A stretch of DNA of 39,292 bases, taken from an uncultured Flavobacteriales bacterium (GTDB lineage: Bacteria > Bacteroidota > Bacteroidia > Flavobacteriales > Weeksellaceae). The stretch is taken from positions 1-39,292 of the forward strand of contig CALFIE010000049.1 in assembly GCA_937876095.1 (NCBI GenBank), written 5' to 3'. The position numbers were made by a program, and so were the translations under genes. Positions within the stretch are counted from its first letter, which is position 1. Every line of letters begins with the position of its first letter. Below are positions 1-7,330 of this stretch, one piece after another. Under the pieces are notes generated by a model. That model was not told the DNA's origin. It did not search any database and saw nothing but the letters and a program-made list of their open reading frames with translations.

Positions 1-92
1 ATACAATAATCCATGTTACCGCATTAAATATTTCACTTCAAAAAAATCTGTTTTTTCTGTTTACAAATGAGTTATCATTTAAGTACCTCGGT

Positions 93-800
93 TTAAAAGG
101 ACTCATGTTGAATATTAAAACCGATGAAGGTGAGTCTGTATCTAATTTGAAACGATTTCTCAATAAATTGATCAAAAAATCGGAATCCCTTTACTCTATC
201 TCTTTGCACATGAATAATATGACTTGAATAATTTTTTCCTTCTGAGTTTTTTAAACTTGGATTAATTTGCGGATAAAAAATAACATTAAAACTTTCGAGA
301 TTTTGTTCATCAAGCTTATCGGAGAAATCTAAAACTTTAGAACGAATATTTGCAATATTCTCTCTTTTAGAGAGAAAATTAGGATTTGAGCTATTAGGAT
401 ATAAAACCATGTAAGAATTGATTTCTCTTAAGAGAGTTTTTGGAAATTTATCTGCAATACCACTAAGGGGTACATTTGTAAAGAGAAGATGAAACATTTG
501 ATATAAGATTGAGTCAGTCAAACCTTCATTTGTCAAATATTGATTTATTTGTTCGTCAGTAGGGTTAGAATATCTAGTAAAAAATTTTTCGAGAGCTTTG
601 CTTAAACCAAAGCAAATTCCATCTTTTATTTTATCAACAAACCATTCCTTTTCCAATTCTTTTCCTAAGCCAAACAGAGAAGCTCCATATTTTTGTTTTA
701 AAATTTCATTACGATCAATTAATCTATGGTATGCTTCATCAACTTTATCCATATTATTTCTTAAGATTTCTTCGCCGCTTATATTAAGTTTTGTTTCGTT
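93..800 (-). other. Unrecognised 235-residue tail fused in frame to LeuRS
   Basis: This part encodes residues 203-437 of the chimeric frame, from NETKLNISGEEILRNN to the stop at 93. It looks like real protein (charged helices, for example NNMDKVDEAYHRLIDRNEIL, KDGICFGLSKALEKFF and DEQINQYLTNEG), but I do not recognise a family and see no catalytic motif or membrane segment. Near the end, dropping one T in the T6 run at about 174-179 (minus strand) would switch to a frame continuing LINLLRNRFKLDTDSPSSV and on to about position 43, which also looks coding, so a frameshift is possible. It could be the C-terminal part of an unknown gene joined to leuS. Confidence 0.5.
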
Positions 801-1406
801 AAAACTCAGTAAAATATCTTGTTTTTCGATTTCATCGGCAGAATTCCATTCATCTGCAGTGAAGTTCAGTTCGTCATTTTGTACCGCATTGATATTTTCG
901 GTTCCAAATTTTTCAAAATGATGGATTAATGAAGAAATCGGTTCTGCTTTATCGGTGGTTTTGTTGTACCAAGAATGGAACAATTCTATGAAAATCCATT
1001 GCGTCCATTTATAATATTCGGCATCAGAAGTGCGAACTTCCCTACTCCAATCGAAGGAAAAACCAATTCTACGAAGTTGTTCTTCGTAGCGTGTAATATT
1101 TTGTTCGGTAGTAATTGCAGGATGTTGCCCAGTTTGTATGGCATATTGTTCCGCAGGAAGTCCAAAACTATCATAACCAATTGGGTGCAACACATTGAAA
1201 CCTTGATGTCTTTTGAACCTCGCATAAATATCCGACGCAATATAACCTAAAGGATGACCTACATGTAGTCCTGCACCAGAAGGATATGGGAACATATCCA
1301 AAACGTAGAATTTAGGTTTATCACTTTTGTTTTCGGTTTTATAGGTTTGGTTTTCTTCCCAAAATTTTTGCCACTTTTTCTCTATCGATTGATGATCGTA
1401 AAACAT
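93..1406 (-). CDS. leuS: Leucyl-tRNA synthetase N-terminal part joined to an unrelated C-terminal sequence (truncated or chimeric leuS)
   Basis: Residues 1-202 are a clear class Ia leucyl-tRNA synthetase N-terminus. The HIGH-type ATP motif lies in PYPSGAGLHVGHPLGY (about 40-55), followed by NVLHPIGYDSFGLPAEQYA, and by the insert after the first catalytic half (AEPISSLIHHFEKFGTE, about 155-171) that flavobacterial LeuRS proteins carry. LeuRS is normally about 900-950 residues. Here the expected sequence after KQDILL (an RLAY-like stretch, zinc/editing domains, KMSKS loop, anticodon domain) is missing, and 235 unrelated residues follow in the same frame up to a TAA stop. The protein cannot charge tRNA-Leu. 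Either leuS is really disrupted here, with a functional copy elsewhere, or this edge of the sequence is an assembly join. Upstream is a good TAnnTTTG promoter. LeuRS identity of the first half is near certain; the nature of the fusion is open. Confidence 0.85.
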   Translation of the reverse strand: MFYDHQSIEKKWQKFWEENQTYKTENKSDKPKFYVLDMFPYPSGAGLHVGHPLGYIASDIYARFKRHQGFNVLHPIGYDSFGLPAEQYAIQTGQHPAITTEQNITRYEEQLRRIGFSFDWSREVRTSDAEYYKWTQWIFIELFHSWYNKTTDKAEPISSLIHHFEKFGTENINAVQNDELNFTADEWNSADEIEKQDILLSFNETKLNISGEEILRNNMDKVDEAYHRLIDRNEILKQKYGASLFGLGKELEKEWFVDKIKDGICFGLSKALEKFFTRYSNPTDEQINQYLTNEGLTDSILYQMFHLLFTNVPLSGIADKFPKTLLREINSYMVLYPNSSNPNFLSKRENIANIRSKVLDFSDKLDEQNLESFNVIFYPQINPSLKNSEGKNYSSHIIHVQRDRVKGFRFFDQFIEKSFQIRYRLTFIGFNIQHESF

Positions 1407-1436
1407 TCTTTAGTATTAAATTGATTTTAAAAATCA

Positions 1437-1444
1437 CAAATTTA
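1437..1444 (-). promoter_or_regulatory. Promoter -7 element for leuS (TAAATTTG)
   Basis: On the minus strand TAAATTTG matches TAnnTTTG, the Bacteroidota housekeeping -7 motif, and lies about 30 bases before the leuS ATG. No strong -33 TTTG was picked out. Confidence 0.5.
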
Positions 1445-1511
1445 AGGTTAAAAAATAAAAATGAGAAGTCATTTGTAATAACTTCTCAAAATTTAACGAT
1501 AAAGATTATTA

Positions 1512-3131
1512 TTAATGCTTAACAATCAATTTTTTTGAAAATTGAATTCTATCGGTGTTCACTAAAACAAAATACAATCCATCTATTAAATTTTCGGTAG
1601 AAACATCCAATTTTGGAACATAATTATTTTGCTGTTTGGTGAGTACATTTTTACCAGATTCATCTATTATTTGCAGCGTGAGATTTTTATATTTTACTGC
1701 CGAAAAATCTAGTGTAAATTGTATTTTAGCAGGGCTTGGATAGATTTTCACATTGGATTCTGTGACCACCTCATCACTACCCAAAGCTGAACAAACAACG
1801 TCCGCTTGTTGAGCTGAAGTTACAATATTTACTTTGGTTGCAGGTGTTACAAAATCTTGAAGTTCTGTAGAAGAAATCAGTCCAGAATCGGCTCCTAACC
1901 AATCTTGCAATAAAGAGCCGAAAATTTGTCTGTAATCGTATCTTCTTTGGTTTTGATTGTAGTAGTAACTGGTACTATTTGTAAAAACAGGATGATCACC
2001 CAAAATTCCTGGTGAAACGTGTTTTCCCACAATAAAAAACGGAGCTAAATCACCATGATCTGTTCCTAAACTTCCGTTTTCTCTAACTTGTCTACCAAAT
2101 TCACTGAAAGTGACTGTTAAAATTCGGTTATCTAAACCTAATAATTCGAGGTCACTTTGGAACGCGGCGATAGAATTCGAAATATCTGCTAATAAATTAG
2201 CGTGATTTCCTAAATTGGTACTACCTGACTGAATTTGATTTACGTGAGTATCAAAACCACCAATATTTACTTGGAAAATTTTAGTTTTACTTCCTCCTTT
2301 GATCATACGTGCAACTGTTTTCAGTTGTTTTCCTAAAGTAGATGTAGGATAAGTTGTTGTAGAATTATTACCCGCATTAAAGACCTGTAAAACCCTATTG
2401 TAATAAGAATCCATACTAGAAGCCACCCCAGAAATATAAGCCAATAAATCACTATATTCTGAAGGTTCTACTGCTTGTTTCAATGCACTAAACAAAGTGT
2501 TTTGAAATCCAGTCATATTGTACTCTATACTTCTTTCGGTAGCGTGCTCGTAAAAAAGACTTGGATTGAGATTACCTAATTGAATTGCCAAAGGATCGGG
2601 GTTTAGAGTGGTAGGATTTCCTGCAAGTCCAGGAAACAGCGCTGCTAAATATCTACCAAAAATACCATCTGGTAAATCCAAATTTGTGGTGCCATCTTTA
2701 CCAGAAAACATCAAATTTTCTGATCTAAAATGTGAATAATTTGGATTAGGATATCCTACTCCATTCATAAGCACCAACTTACCAGAATCATAGAGTGATT
2801 TGAAACCAGACATTGCAGGATGCAATCCTACTTTTTTGGCATCGGCAACTGTATTATCTAGTGGAATATAACCTTCAGTTCCTGAATTTGCAATTTTTAT
2901 ATTGGGTCGCAAATTAGCATAGGTATCATATTGACTAATTGGTATTACTGTATTCAAACCATCATTTGCACCGGCAAGTCGCAAGATTACGATAGCACGA
3001 TCATTTACAGAATCACAAGTCAATTGCATGTCTAGAAAATGATTCATAAATCTAGAAGGCATTCCATTTAACCAAAATGGCGCTCCAACTCCTGCTAAGG
3101 AAACTAATTTTAAAAATTCTTTTCTGTCCAT
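1512..3131 (-). CDS. DUF1501 family protein with T9SS C-terminal sorting domain
   Basis: This 539-residue protein belongs to the DUF1501 family (sulfatase-fold related, function unknown). Signs are an N-terminal signal-like segment (RKEFLKLVSLAGVGAPFWL), the motif ILRLAGANDGLNTVIP (about 50-65), NYSHFRSENLMFSG (about 129-142), GGFDTHVNQ, TFSEFGRQVRENG and GTDHGDLAP in family order. The last ~85 residues (SNVKIYPSPAKIQFTLDF to FSKKLIVKH) form a type A T9SS sorting domain, so the protein should cross the outer membrane and be released or anchored at the surface. It begins three bases after the DUF1800 gene ends, and the two families are usually encoded together. Their biochemical job is not established; a role with extracellular polymers is only a guess. 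Confidence 0.88.
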   Translation of the reverse strand: MDRKEFLKLVSLAGVGAPFWLNGMPSRFMNHFLDMQLTCDSVNDRAIVILRLAGANDGLNTVIPISQYDTYANLRPNIKIANSGTEGYIPLDNTVADAKKVGLHPAMSGFKSLYDSGKLVLMNGVGYPNPNYSHFRSENLMFSGKDGTTNLDLPDGIFGRYLAALFPGLAGNPTTLNPDPLAIQLGNLNPSLFYEHATERSIEYNMTGFQNTLFSALKQAVEPSEYSDLLAYISGVASSMDSYYNRVLQVFNAGNNSTTTYPTSTLGKQLKTVARMIKGGSKTKIFQVNIGGFDTHVNQIQSGSTNLGNHANLLADISNSIAAFQSDLELLGLDNRILTVTFSEFGRQVRENGSLGTDHGDLAPFFIVGKHVSPGILGDHPVFTNSTSYYYNQNQRRYDYRQIFGSLLQDWLGADSGLISSTELQDFVTPATKVNIVTSAQQADVVCSALGSDEVVTESNVKIYPSPAKIQFTLDFSAVKYKNLTLQIIDESGKNVLTKQQNNYVPKLDVSTENLIDGLYFVLVNTDRIQFSKKLIVKH

Positions 3132-3134
3132 AGG

Positions 3135-4766
3135 TTAAAAAATTTGAAATTCTGGAGATTTTATAAGTGCTTTTATCAATCGATCTAGCGGTATTTTCAC
3201 GTTGGTTGAATTATTTGTATTTAGAAAATTATTCCATTCATTTGACCAATTGATAGTGCTAAGTCCACCCAGAAAAATATCTTTGAAATAAGTATATCTT
3301 GTACCAGTAGGAACTTCTATATGCAACAACGTAAAAAAGTCGCTAAGTAAGGTATCTGTATTTGCAGGATTGCTAAAATACGTGCTATTTTTAACAAAAA
3401 GTGGCATATTCAATTTATATTGAAATCCATTGTAAGTAATTCCAGTAATAAATTTATCAATAGAATTGAGGTATCTAATTCTAAGTGAGGAAGTAGTTAC
3501 CCAATTTTTATCATAATTCGGACTACTAGAATATCCTGGATAACCATCTACACCTTGTGGTTTCAAAATTGGGAATCCTGTATTACTAGAATTATTAGCA
3601 ACATAATTCATTAAGGAATGTATAGAAGATGCATTGGTTTCATACAACGGAAGTGATAATTGAAGTAATGAAAACATATGGAAGTACAATTCCGTGGTAT
3701 TTCTAACCATCGAACCAATTATTTGATCTCCAACTACACCATCTTCTTCATCATAAAAGTGCTTACTCGTAAGTAATTCCTGCAAAACTGGCAAAATCAT
3801 ATAATTATTAGATTTTAGCATACTTGCAAGTGGAATTATGATACCCGTTTCTATTTCTGTAGAAATATTTCTACCAACAAAATATCTGTACATTCTTCTG
3901 CAGTATGCTTTTGCGGTTTCATCTTGATTGAAAATCATTCCAATAAAATTCTCCAATTCTGTTTGAATCGTCGTGGTTGTGGTTCCTGGTAAAATACTTT
4001 GTCCTGAAAAAGCAGCACTAAAAATTTTGGTACCTGTATCGTGATTAGTAACATTTATGATACCTTTTGGTAAATTAGTAACCGGATCTACATTCTGAAG
4101 TCTATTGTTAAGATGCAATACATTGCTATTCGTTGTGAATCCTGTAAGTACTCTAGCTGCTTGTTGTACATCTAATTCTGTATAATTGGTATAATCTCCT
4201 GTAGCTATTTGTGGTCCTTTAAGTATAGTAAATAACTCTAAAAATTCTCTAGCATAATTTTGATTGGGACTATTCTTTACATTTACGTTGTTGTTCAAAT
4301 ATTGCAGCATTCTTGGATCAGAGGTTACTCTAATTGCCAATTCTTTTAGACTTCCGTTCGTATGAAATCTTAATAATTCTTTGTAATCATAATTTCTATA
4401 ATACACTGAATCATCATCTGTTACGAAAAGTAAATGCAAAAAAAATGCAATTTTATGCTGTGCTGTAGTGTCTTTAGCAGCATGATACATCCACCAATAT
4501 AAATCATAATTCACAAAAGAATCTGTTTGCAAAGTGTCAGTAATCGTAGGATTTGCAACGGTCGGAACAATCGTCTCATTATTATTGTTCAATGGACTAG
4601 GAGGAACCGGATTTGTAAAATTAAATAATAGCGTAATCGCTTCATCTGGTGTTTTAGCGGCTAGTTCAAGAATTTTTTCTTTAGTAATATTATAAGTTGT
4701 TCTGCGCAGCAGATGATAAGCATTCGCATATCCTAAAACACTGGTTTTCTTTGTTAAACTTGCCAT
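3135..4766 (-). CDS. DUF1800 family protein
   Basis: The 543-residue product is a DUF1800 protein, the common operon partner of DUF1501 proteins. It opens with AYHLLRRTTYNITKEKILELA, the family start, followed by FTNPVPPSPLNNN. Further family features are WWMYHAAKDTTAQHKIAFFLHLLF (about 91-114), LRFHTNGSLKELAIRVTSDPRMLQYLN, the conserved core NYAREFLELFT (about 169-179), ARVLTGF, and CRRMYRYFVGR. No clear signal peptide is visible at this start (MASLTKKTSVLGYANAYHL), so export is uncertain. It is the first gene of a two-gene operon with a strong promoter (TTTG-N21-TATTTTTG) just upstream. The function of the family is unknown. Confidence 0.87.
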   Translation of the reverse strand: MASLTKKTSVLGYANAYHLLRRTTYNITKEKILELAAKTPDEAITLLFNFTNPVPPSPLNNNNETIVPTVANPTITDTLQTDSFVNYDLYWWMYHAAKDTTAQHKIAFFLHLLFVTDDDSVYYRNYDYKELLRFHTNGSLKELAIRVTSDPRMLQYLNNNVNVKNSPNQNYAREFLELFTILKGPQIATGDYTNYTELDVQQAARVLTGFTTNSNVLHLNNRLQNVDPVTNLPKGIINVTNHDTGTKIFSAAFSGQSILPGTTTTTIQTELENFIGMIFNQDETAKAYCRRMYRYFVGRNISTEIETGIIIPLASMLKSNNYMILPVLQELLTSKHFYDEEDGVVGDQIIGSMVRNTTELYFHMFSLLQLSLPLYETNASSIHSLMNYVANNSSNTGFPILKPQGVDGYPGYSSSPNYDKNWVTTSSLRIRYLNSIDKFITGITYNGFQYKLNMPLFVKNSTYFSNPANTDTLLSDFFTLLHIEVPTGTRYTYFKDIFLGGLSTINWSNEWNNFLNTNNSTNVKIPLDRLIKALIKSPEFQIF

Positions 4767-4786
4767 TTTTCCCGAATTAGATTTTT

Positions 4787-4819
4787 CAAAAATAAAAAAA
4801 ATTAAGCAAAATTATCAAA
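4787..4819 (-). promoter_or_regulatory. Promoter of the DUF1800-DUF1501 operon
   Basis: Minus strand: a -33 TTTG at 4816-4819, a 21-base spacer, and a -7 TATTTTTG at 4787-4794, about 20 bases before the ATG at 4766. This is among the best promoter matches in the window. Confidence 0.6.
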
Positions 4820-4906
4820 ATTTTATCAATTTTTAATCATTATTAATGAATAGACGAATATTCAAAGACCATCAAGACGAATATTTCGTATATAGTTGTG
4901 AAAACT

Positions 4907-4914
4907 TATATTTG
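4907..4914 (+). promoter_or_regulatory. Promoter -7 element (TATATTTG) that decides the start of the glycosyltransferase
   Basis: TATATTTG matches TAnnTTTG and lies between an upstream GTG (4898) and the ATG at 4928. Since the transcript would start after 4914, the ATG at 4928 is the likelier start. Confidence 0.5.
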
Positions 4915-4927
4915 CAAAAACAAATGC

Positions 4928-5680
4928 ATGCCCGAAATTTCGATCATCACTCCTTGTTATAATTCTGCTAAATTTTTAGAAGAAACCATACAATCTGTTC
5001 TCAATCAAAATTTTACAAATTGGGAATGGATTATTACCGATGATAAATCGAGCGACAATTCTGTGGAAATCATTCAAAATGTGCAAGATTCCCGAATTAT
5101 TCTGATTGAAGCCGAAAAAAACGGAGGAGCAGGACACGCAAGGAATTTATCTTTAGAAAAAGCGAAAGGAAGATTCATCACTTTTCTAGATGCTGATGAT
5201 TTTTGGGAACCCAATTTTTTGGAGGAAATGCTAACTTTTATGAAGCGTGAAAACGCTGAACTTGCCTATTCCAACTATGCGAGATGCAATGAAGCTTTGC
5301 AACCACAAATTGAAGATTTCAAAGCGGATAAAGAAGTAACTTTTCATAATTTATTGAAAACGTGTAGATTGTCTTTACTTTCATCTATGTACGATTCTCA
5401 GCGTGTTGGCAAAGAATATTTCCCAGAAGGAAGCAAGCGAGAAGACCATGTAATGTGGCTGAATTTATTGAAAAAAATTCCGGTTGGGAAACCGCTCCCA
5501 AAAACAATGGCAAAATATAGGATGCATGCAACTAGTATTTCGCGCAATAAAACCAATATTATGAAAGACCAATATCTTGTTTACAAAGATTATATGGGAT
5601 TTTCGCTTATAAAATCTTGGTATTACACCGCAACTTGGGCAATCAACGGATTTATGAAATATTCTAAATTTTTTAATTGA
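4928..5680 (+). CDS. Glycosyltransferase family 2 protein
   Basis: A GT-A fold family 2 glycosyltransferase of 250 residues. The N-terminus MPEISIITPCYNSAKFLEET is the nucleotide-sugar binding start, followed by WIITDDKSSDNSVEII, KNGGAGHARNLSLEKAKGRF and the DxD-type metal site in ITFLDADDFWEPNF. A later EDHVMWLNLLKK stretch fits the catalytic-base region. I chose the ATG at 4928 rather than the GTG at 4898 because a promoter element lies between them and homologues begin at this point. No membrane segments, so it is probably a cytoplasmic enzyme adding a sugar to a surface glycan; donor and acceptor cannot be read. The stop overlaps the start of the next small gene (TGATG). Confidence 0.88.
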   Translation: MPEISIITPCYNSAKFLEETIQSVLNQNFTNWEWIITDDKSSDNSVEIIQNVQDSRIILIEAEKNGGAGHARNLSLEKAKGRFITFLDADDFWEPNFLEEMLTFMKRENAELAYSNYARCNEALQPQIEDFKADKEVTFHNLLKTCRLSLLSSMYDSQRVGKEYFPEGSKREDHVMWLNLLKKIPVGKPLPKTMAKYRMHATSISRNKTNIMKDQYLVYKDYMGFSLIKSWYYTATWAINGFMKYSKFFN

Positions 5681-5934
5681 TGACAAATTCAAATATTCAC
5701 GTAATTTTAAAAACTTTTAATGGAAAAAAAAATCCACCTAAAATTTTTAACGTGAGAGAAAATTATTGGAAATTGATTGGTGAAAGAGGAAAAATAATTA
5801 ACAATTGTGATTTTAATGACGATAGAGTTTTAGTGCTTTTTGAAAAAGATTTAGAAAACTTTGGTTTAGAAAACCACAATCCAATTAAAAACTCACTTTT
5901 TATTTTAAAAACGGATTTATTAATGATTGATTAA
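5680..5934 (+). CDS. Small hypothetical protein coupled to the glycosyltransferase
   Basis: An 84-residue protein starting MTNSNIHVILKTFNGKKN. Its ATG shares a base with the TGA stop of the glycosyltransferase, which implies translational coupling. It is rich in Lys, Asn and Asp, with no signal peptide or membrane segment. The stretches KIFNVRENYWKLIGERGKII, RVLVLFEKDLENFGLENHN and SLFILKTDLL look like beta strands with an aromatic core, perhaps a small SH3-like fold (inference). I do not recognise the family. The tail ends two bases before the convergent kdtA stop. Confidence 0.6.
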   Translation: MTNSNIHVILKTFNGKKNPPKIFNVRENYWKLIGERGKIINNCDFNDDRVLVLFEKDLENFGLENHNPIKNSLFILKTDLLMID

Positions 5935-5936
5935 AA

Positions 5937-7172
5937 TTACATTTCCACTATTTTTTCTAAAATAATCTCTGTAGAATTCGGTTGAAAAGTTACAAAATTC
6001 GCTGCATTATCACCCATTTTCTCTAACATTTCAGGATTATTTAACAAGTCAACCACAAAATTTGCGGCAGCCAATTCATCACCGAAAGATCTTCCTCCAT
6101 TGTTAGCAATTAGTTCATCTGCTTCAGGATTTTTCTGGTATTTATTCCCAAAAATTACCGGAACTCCAAAAGTAGCAGCTTCTAAAATATTGTGCAAACC
6201 TTTGTCATGAAAACCACCACCAATTACCGCCATATCTGCATAACTGTAAATTTTTGAAAGCAAACCGATACAATCTATTATTAAAATGCTGGAAGTTGGA
6301 AGTTGGAAGTTGGAAGTTTGCAATTCACTATAAAGATTTGCGTTTGGAAATATTTTTTGCAAATGTTCTACTCTTTTCAAATTGTGTGGAGCGATGATGA
6401 TGTTGCAATTTTCAATTTTTTCGGCTAGTATTTGTGCAATTTTTTCTTCGGATTCCCAAGAACTGCCAAAAACCACCAATTTTTTATCTGCCTTGAATTC
6501 ACTGATGAATTCCACCGAATTATCCCTATTTCTAATCTGTTTTACCCGATCAAATCTCGTATCTCCAGAAACCGATCCATTGGTTAAACCCACACTTTTT
6601 GCTAAATCCAAAGAAGTTTTGGTTTGATGAAAAATCCAATCTACATTTTTTTTCAGTTGTTGCACAAACCATTTTCCGTAAAATTTGAAATAGACTTGTT
6701 TTGGATAAAACAAAGCCGAAACTACAAAAATTTTGGAGTCATTTTTCTTCAATTCATCTAAAAGATGGTACCAAAAATCGTATTTTACAGTGAAGAAAAT
6801 GTCAGTTTTGAATTTGGAAACAAACTCTTTTATCGTAGATTTTTTATCAAATGGCAAATAACAAACCACCTCTGCAATCGTCTGTTTTTTTACTACATTT
6901 TCGTAACCTGAAGGTGAAAAAAACGTGACCAAAATTTTATGAGTGGGGAATTTTTCTTTCAGTTTTTCTAAAACGGGCAAACCTTGCTCATACTCTCCCA
7001 AACTTGCTGAGTGCATCCAAATTACCTTATCTTCTTTAGAAATTTCAGATTGTACGATTTCCAAAGATTGTTTTCTGCCTTGCAAACCGCGTTTTATTTT
7101 ATCATTAAACAAAGACAAAATCTTGAAAGCCAATTCGAGTAAGAAAACAGATATGTTGTAGAGGAATTTCAA
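5937..7172 (-). CDS. kdtA: 3-deoxy-D-manno-octulosonic acid (Kdo) transferase
   Basis: This 411-residue inner-membrane-associated glycosyltransferase (WaaA/KdtA, GT30) transfers Kdo from CMP-Kdo to lipid A, an early step of lipopolysaccharide assembly. An N-terminal hydrophobic anchor (FLYNISVFLLELAFKILSLF) is followed by VIWMHSASLGEYEQGLPVLE, with the conserved catalytic Glu in the GEYEQG motif, then ILVTFFSPSGYE, VVFGSSWESEE, IIAPHNLKRVEHL, LIIDCIGLLSKIYSYADMAVIGGGF and GLHNILEAATFGVPVIFG. Length is normal. Two oddities: the start is TTG at 7172, within or next to an 8-base repeat array, with no in-frame ATG nearby; and a second 8-base array (6291-6321) encodes the loop LQTSNFQLPTSSIL just before LIIDCIG. 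Function call is secure; the start is less so. Confidence 0.93.
   Translation of the reverse strand: MKFLYNISVFLLELAFKILSLFNDKIKRGLQGRKQSLEIVQSEISKEDKVIWMHSASLGEYEQGLPVLEKLKEKFPTHKILVTFFSPSGYENVVKKQTIAEVVCYLPFDKKSTIKEFVSKFKTDIFFTVKYDFWYHLLDELKKNDSKIFVVSALFYPKQVYFKFYGKWFVQQLKKNVDWIFHQTKTSLDLAKSVGLTNGSVSGDTRFDRVKQIRNRDNSVEFISEFKADKKLVVFGSSWESEEKIAQILAEKIENCNIIIAPHNLKRVEHLQKIFPNANLYSELQTSNFQLPTSSILIIDCIGLLSKIYSYADMAVIGGGFHDKGLHNILEAATFGVPVIFGNKYQKNPEADELIANNGGRSFGDELAAANFVVDLLNNPEMLEKMGDNAANFVTFQPNSTEIILEKIVEM
6291..6321. repeat. 8-base tandem repeat inside kdtA
   Basis: GGAAGTTG is repeated almost four times in a row (6291, 6299, 6307, and a partial copy from 6315). On the coding strand it encodes part of LQTSNFQLPTS, a variable loop before the conserved LIIDCIG motif. 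Eight is not a multiple of three, so gaining or losing one unit would shift the frame. Confidence 0.85.
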
Positions 7173-7222
7173 TTTGAGAATTTGAGAATTTGAGAATTTG
7201 GTATTGATTAATTTGAGAATTT
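7171..7222. repeat. 8-base tandem repeat at the kdtA start
   Basis: AATTTGAG occurs three times in tandem from 7171, followed by AATTTGGT, and once more at about 7210. The TTG start codon of kdtA (minus strand) falls at the edge of the first unit. Confidence 0.75.
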
Positions 7223-7239
7223 TTTCAACATTTTAAGTT

Positions 7240-7290
7240 TTGGCTAAAGCCGAATTAATTTATATTTTTTGAAAACGGACTAAAGTCCGT
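7240..7290. repeat. Paired short palindromes (dispersed intergenic repeat type)
   Basis: Two hairpin-forming palindromes share the core CTAAAG: GGCTAAAGCC at 7242-7251 and ACGGACTAAAGTCCGT at 7275-7290. They lie between the NlpC/P60-like gene and kdtA. Such CTAAAG palindromes are, to my knowledge, common in flavobacterial intergenic DNA; copy number here cannot be counted. Confidence 0.6.
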
Positions 7291-7330
7291 ACCTATTTAT
7301 AAACTTGTAACCCGAATCTCGAAACCTGTA

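Noticed and set aside
598..921. Plus-strand open frame (107 codons) opposite the LeuRS fusion
   Set aside because: Ser/Phe/Leu-rich shadow of the minus-strand frame, with no promoter or recognisable motif.
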